A stretch of 64,000 nucleotides of DNA, taken from the NCBI RefSeq assembly GCF_958979055.1, contig NC_084897.1, positions 26,519,628-26,583,627 of the forward strand, read 5' to 3'. Shown in pieces: positions 63,160 through 64,000 of this stretch (its first letter is position 1; each line of letters begins with the position of its first letter). The notes beneath the pieces are model-generated. The model saw nothing but the letters and a program-made list of their open reading frames with translations. It did not search any database and was not told the DNA's origin. This DNA comes from Alnus glutinosa (lineage: Eukaryota > Streptophyta > Magnoliopsida > Fagales > Betulaceae). The position numbers and the translations under genes are program-made.

Positions 63160-64000
63160 TCTATAGGCTTTGAGGTTTTTTCTCTCTTTTCGTTGAAGAG
63201 AGAGAAAGTCTGAGATTTTTCTAGAAAGCGAGGGCTCCGAGCATTTTCTTGTCTTCCGGGGGGGGAGGCCTCACGCCTCCTCTTCTCGGCTCTGTTTTTT
63301 TGCTTTAGTTTCCCTTGACCGTTAGGGCCAGGGTTTTGTCTCCAAGCCTTTAGGGCTGTTGGAGTTGTTTCCTCCCAGTGTTTCACTGGTGGAGGTAGTT
63401 TTGTTGTGGTTGTTTTTTTTATTTCTTTTGTTTTTGTTTCGTCTTTGTTGGTGCAAGCAGAGGCTTTGGTTTCTGGCTCGTGGAGATAGACGGGTGTGGG
63501 CGAAGGGCTGATGGAGATGGCGGTCAAAGCTAGATCTATTAACCTTGGTCGGCTCTCCTTCGACAAGAATCTTCCTGTGGCGGTCTTCGGCCCTCTCCGG
63601 TCTCAATGGTCATCTGGCGGAACTGTGTTGTTCTCTCCTGTACGGCGCGTGATCCGCACGCGCCGGGGGTCTTCCATCCGGCCCTCGCCCGTGCGGGTTA
63701 TGGCTTGTTCCTCCGGCTTCGCAAGGTGTCGATCTGGACTTCTGATGGTCGTTCGCTGATGGGGAGGTTCCCGGAGACGATGTGTGTCCTGCACGCGCTG
63801 GCTGTTCCGGCCATTTTGTTTCCTGTGCTAGTTTCCTGAGCTTCTTCTTGTTTGGTTGTAAATCCTTCATTTGTTTCACAGTCTACCGATTTCCGGTAGC
63901 TGCTTTAAGTTAGGGTATACCCTGGCTTTGTGATTAGAGGTTCTCTACCTCTAGTTACTGCTTTCGGCCTTCGGCCTTAGTTTTAGCTTCGCCTTTGAGC
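63160..64000 (+). repeat. Dispersed retroposon-like repeat, copy 2 (runs off the window)
   Basis: This is a homologous but clearly diverged copy of 61790-62670 in the same orientation. The copies align at the TTGTTGGTGCAAGCAGA block (62013 against 63448) and at CACAGTCTACC (62450 against 63879). Frames on both strands up to about 150 codons occur because the sequence is GC-rich. None resembles a known family and none is shared with the other copy, so I do not call genes here. The 3' end lies beyond the window. Confidence 0.6.

Noticed and set aside
63108..63879. Several overlapping frames of 60-152 codons on both strands
   Set aside because: They lie in a GC-rich repeat copy. None is preserved in the sister copy at 61790-62670 and none resembles a protein family.

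Overview
The window is nuclear DNA from a flowering plant. It is AT-rich, its genes are split by GT-AG introns, and it carries plant-type gene families and many plant transposon relics. The gene set and repeat-rich spacers fit a woody eudicot. I cannot fix the genus by eye.

Six protein-coding genes can be reconstructed exon by exon, each with an unbroken reading frame. (1) 3566-8146, minus: strictosidine synthase-like beta-propeller protein, 4 exons, 384 aa. (2) 24462-28851, plus: serine acetyltransferase of the group-3 (SERAT3) type, 10 exons, 383 aa. (3) 32197-41661, plus: GRIP-domain golgin, 21 coding exons, 799 aa. (4) 43433-44719, minus: plastid phosphoserine aminotransferase, intronless, 428 aa. 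(5) 46032-48745, minus: B2-type mitotic cyclin, 10 exons, 435 aa. (6) 52295-60234, minus: tRNA nucleotidyltransferase/poly(A) polymerase family protein, 14 exons, about 743 aa with a long charged C-terminal tail.

Layout: 1-2620 is the 3' part of an LTR retrotransposon with its 3' LTR. The SSL gene follows, then a same-family solo LTR in the opposite orientation (9225-11200). The gene desert 11.2-24.1 kb holds a tRNA-derived SINE, a non-autonomous Helitron, a hAT-type element, a Mutator-type MITE and a tandem array of roughly 1.4-1.5 kb units rich in TA runs and GCATGC words. From 24.4 to 60.2 kb the five remaining genes are fairly closely spaced, with LINE remnants inside two introns. The last 3.7 kb is repeat-derived, with two diverged copies of one retroposon-like family.

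The genes are independent plant transcription units, not an operon. Two belong to serine metabolism: phosphoserine aminotransferase makes phosphoserine in plastids, and serine acetyltransferase uses serine for cysteine synthesis. They lie about 15 kb apart with the GRIP gene between them, so I treat this as coincidence. I found no CRISPR array, rRNA gene or confident tRNA gene, and no clearly novel multi-gene system. The most unusual items are a copy of the SERAT upstream region inside the SSL intron, several transposons with intact target-site duplications, a tandem splice acceptor in the nucleotidyltransferase gene, and a cluster of mitosis-specific promoter motifs upstream of the cyclin.
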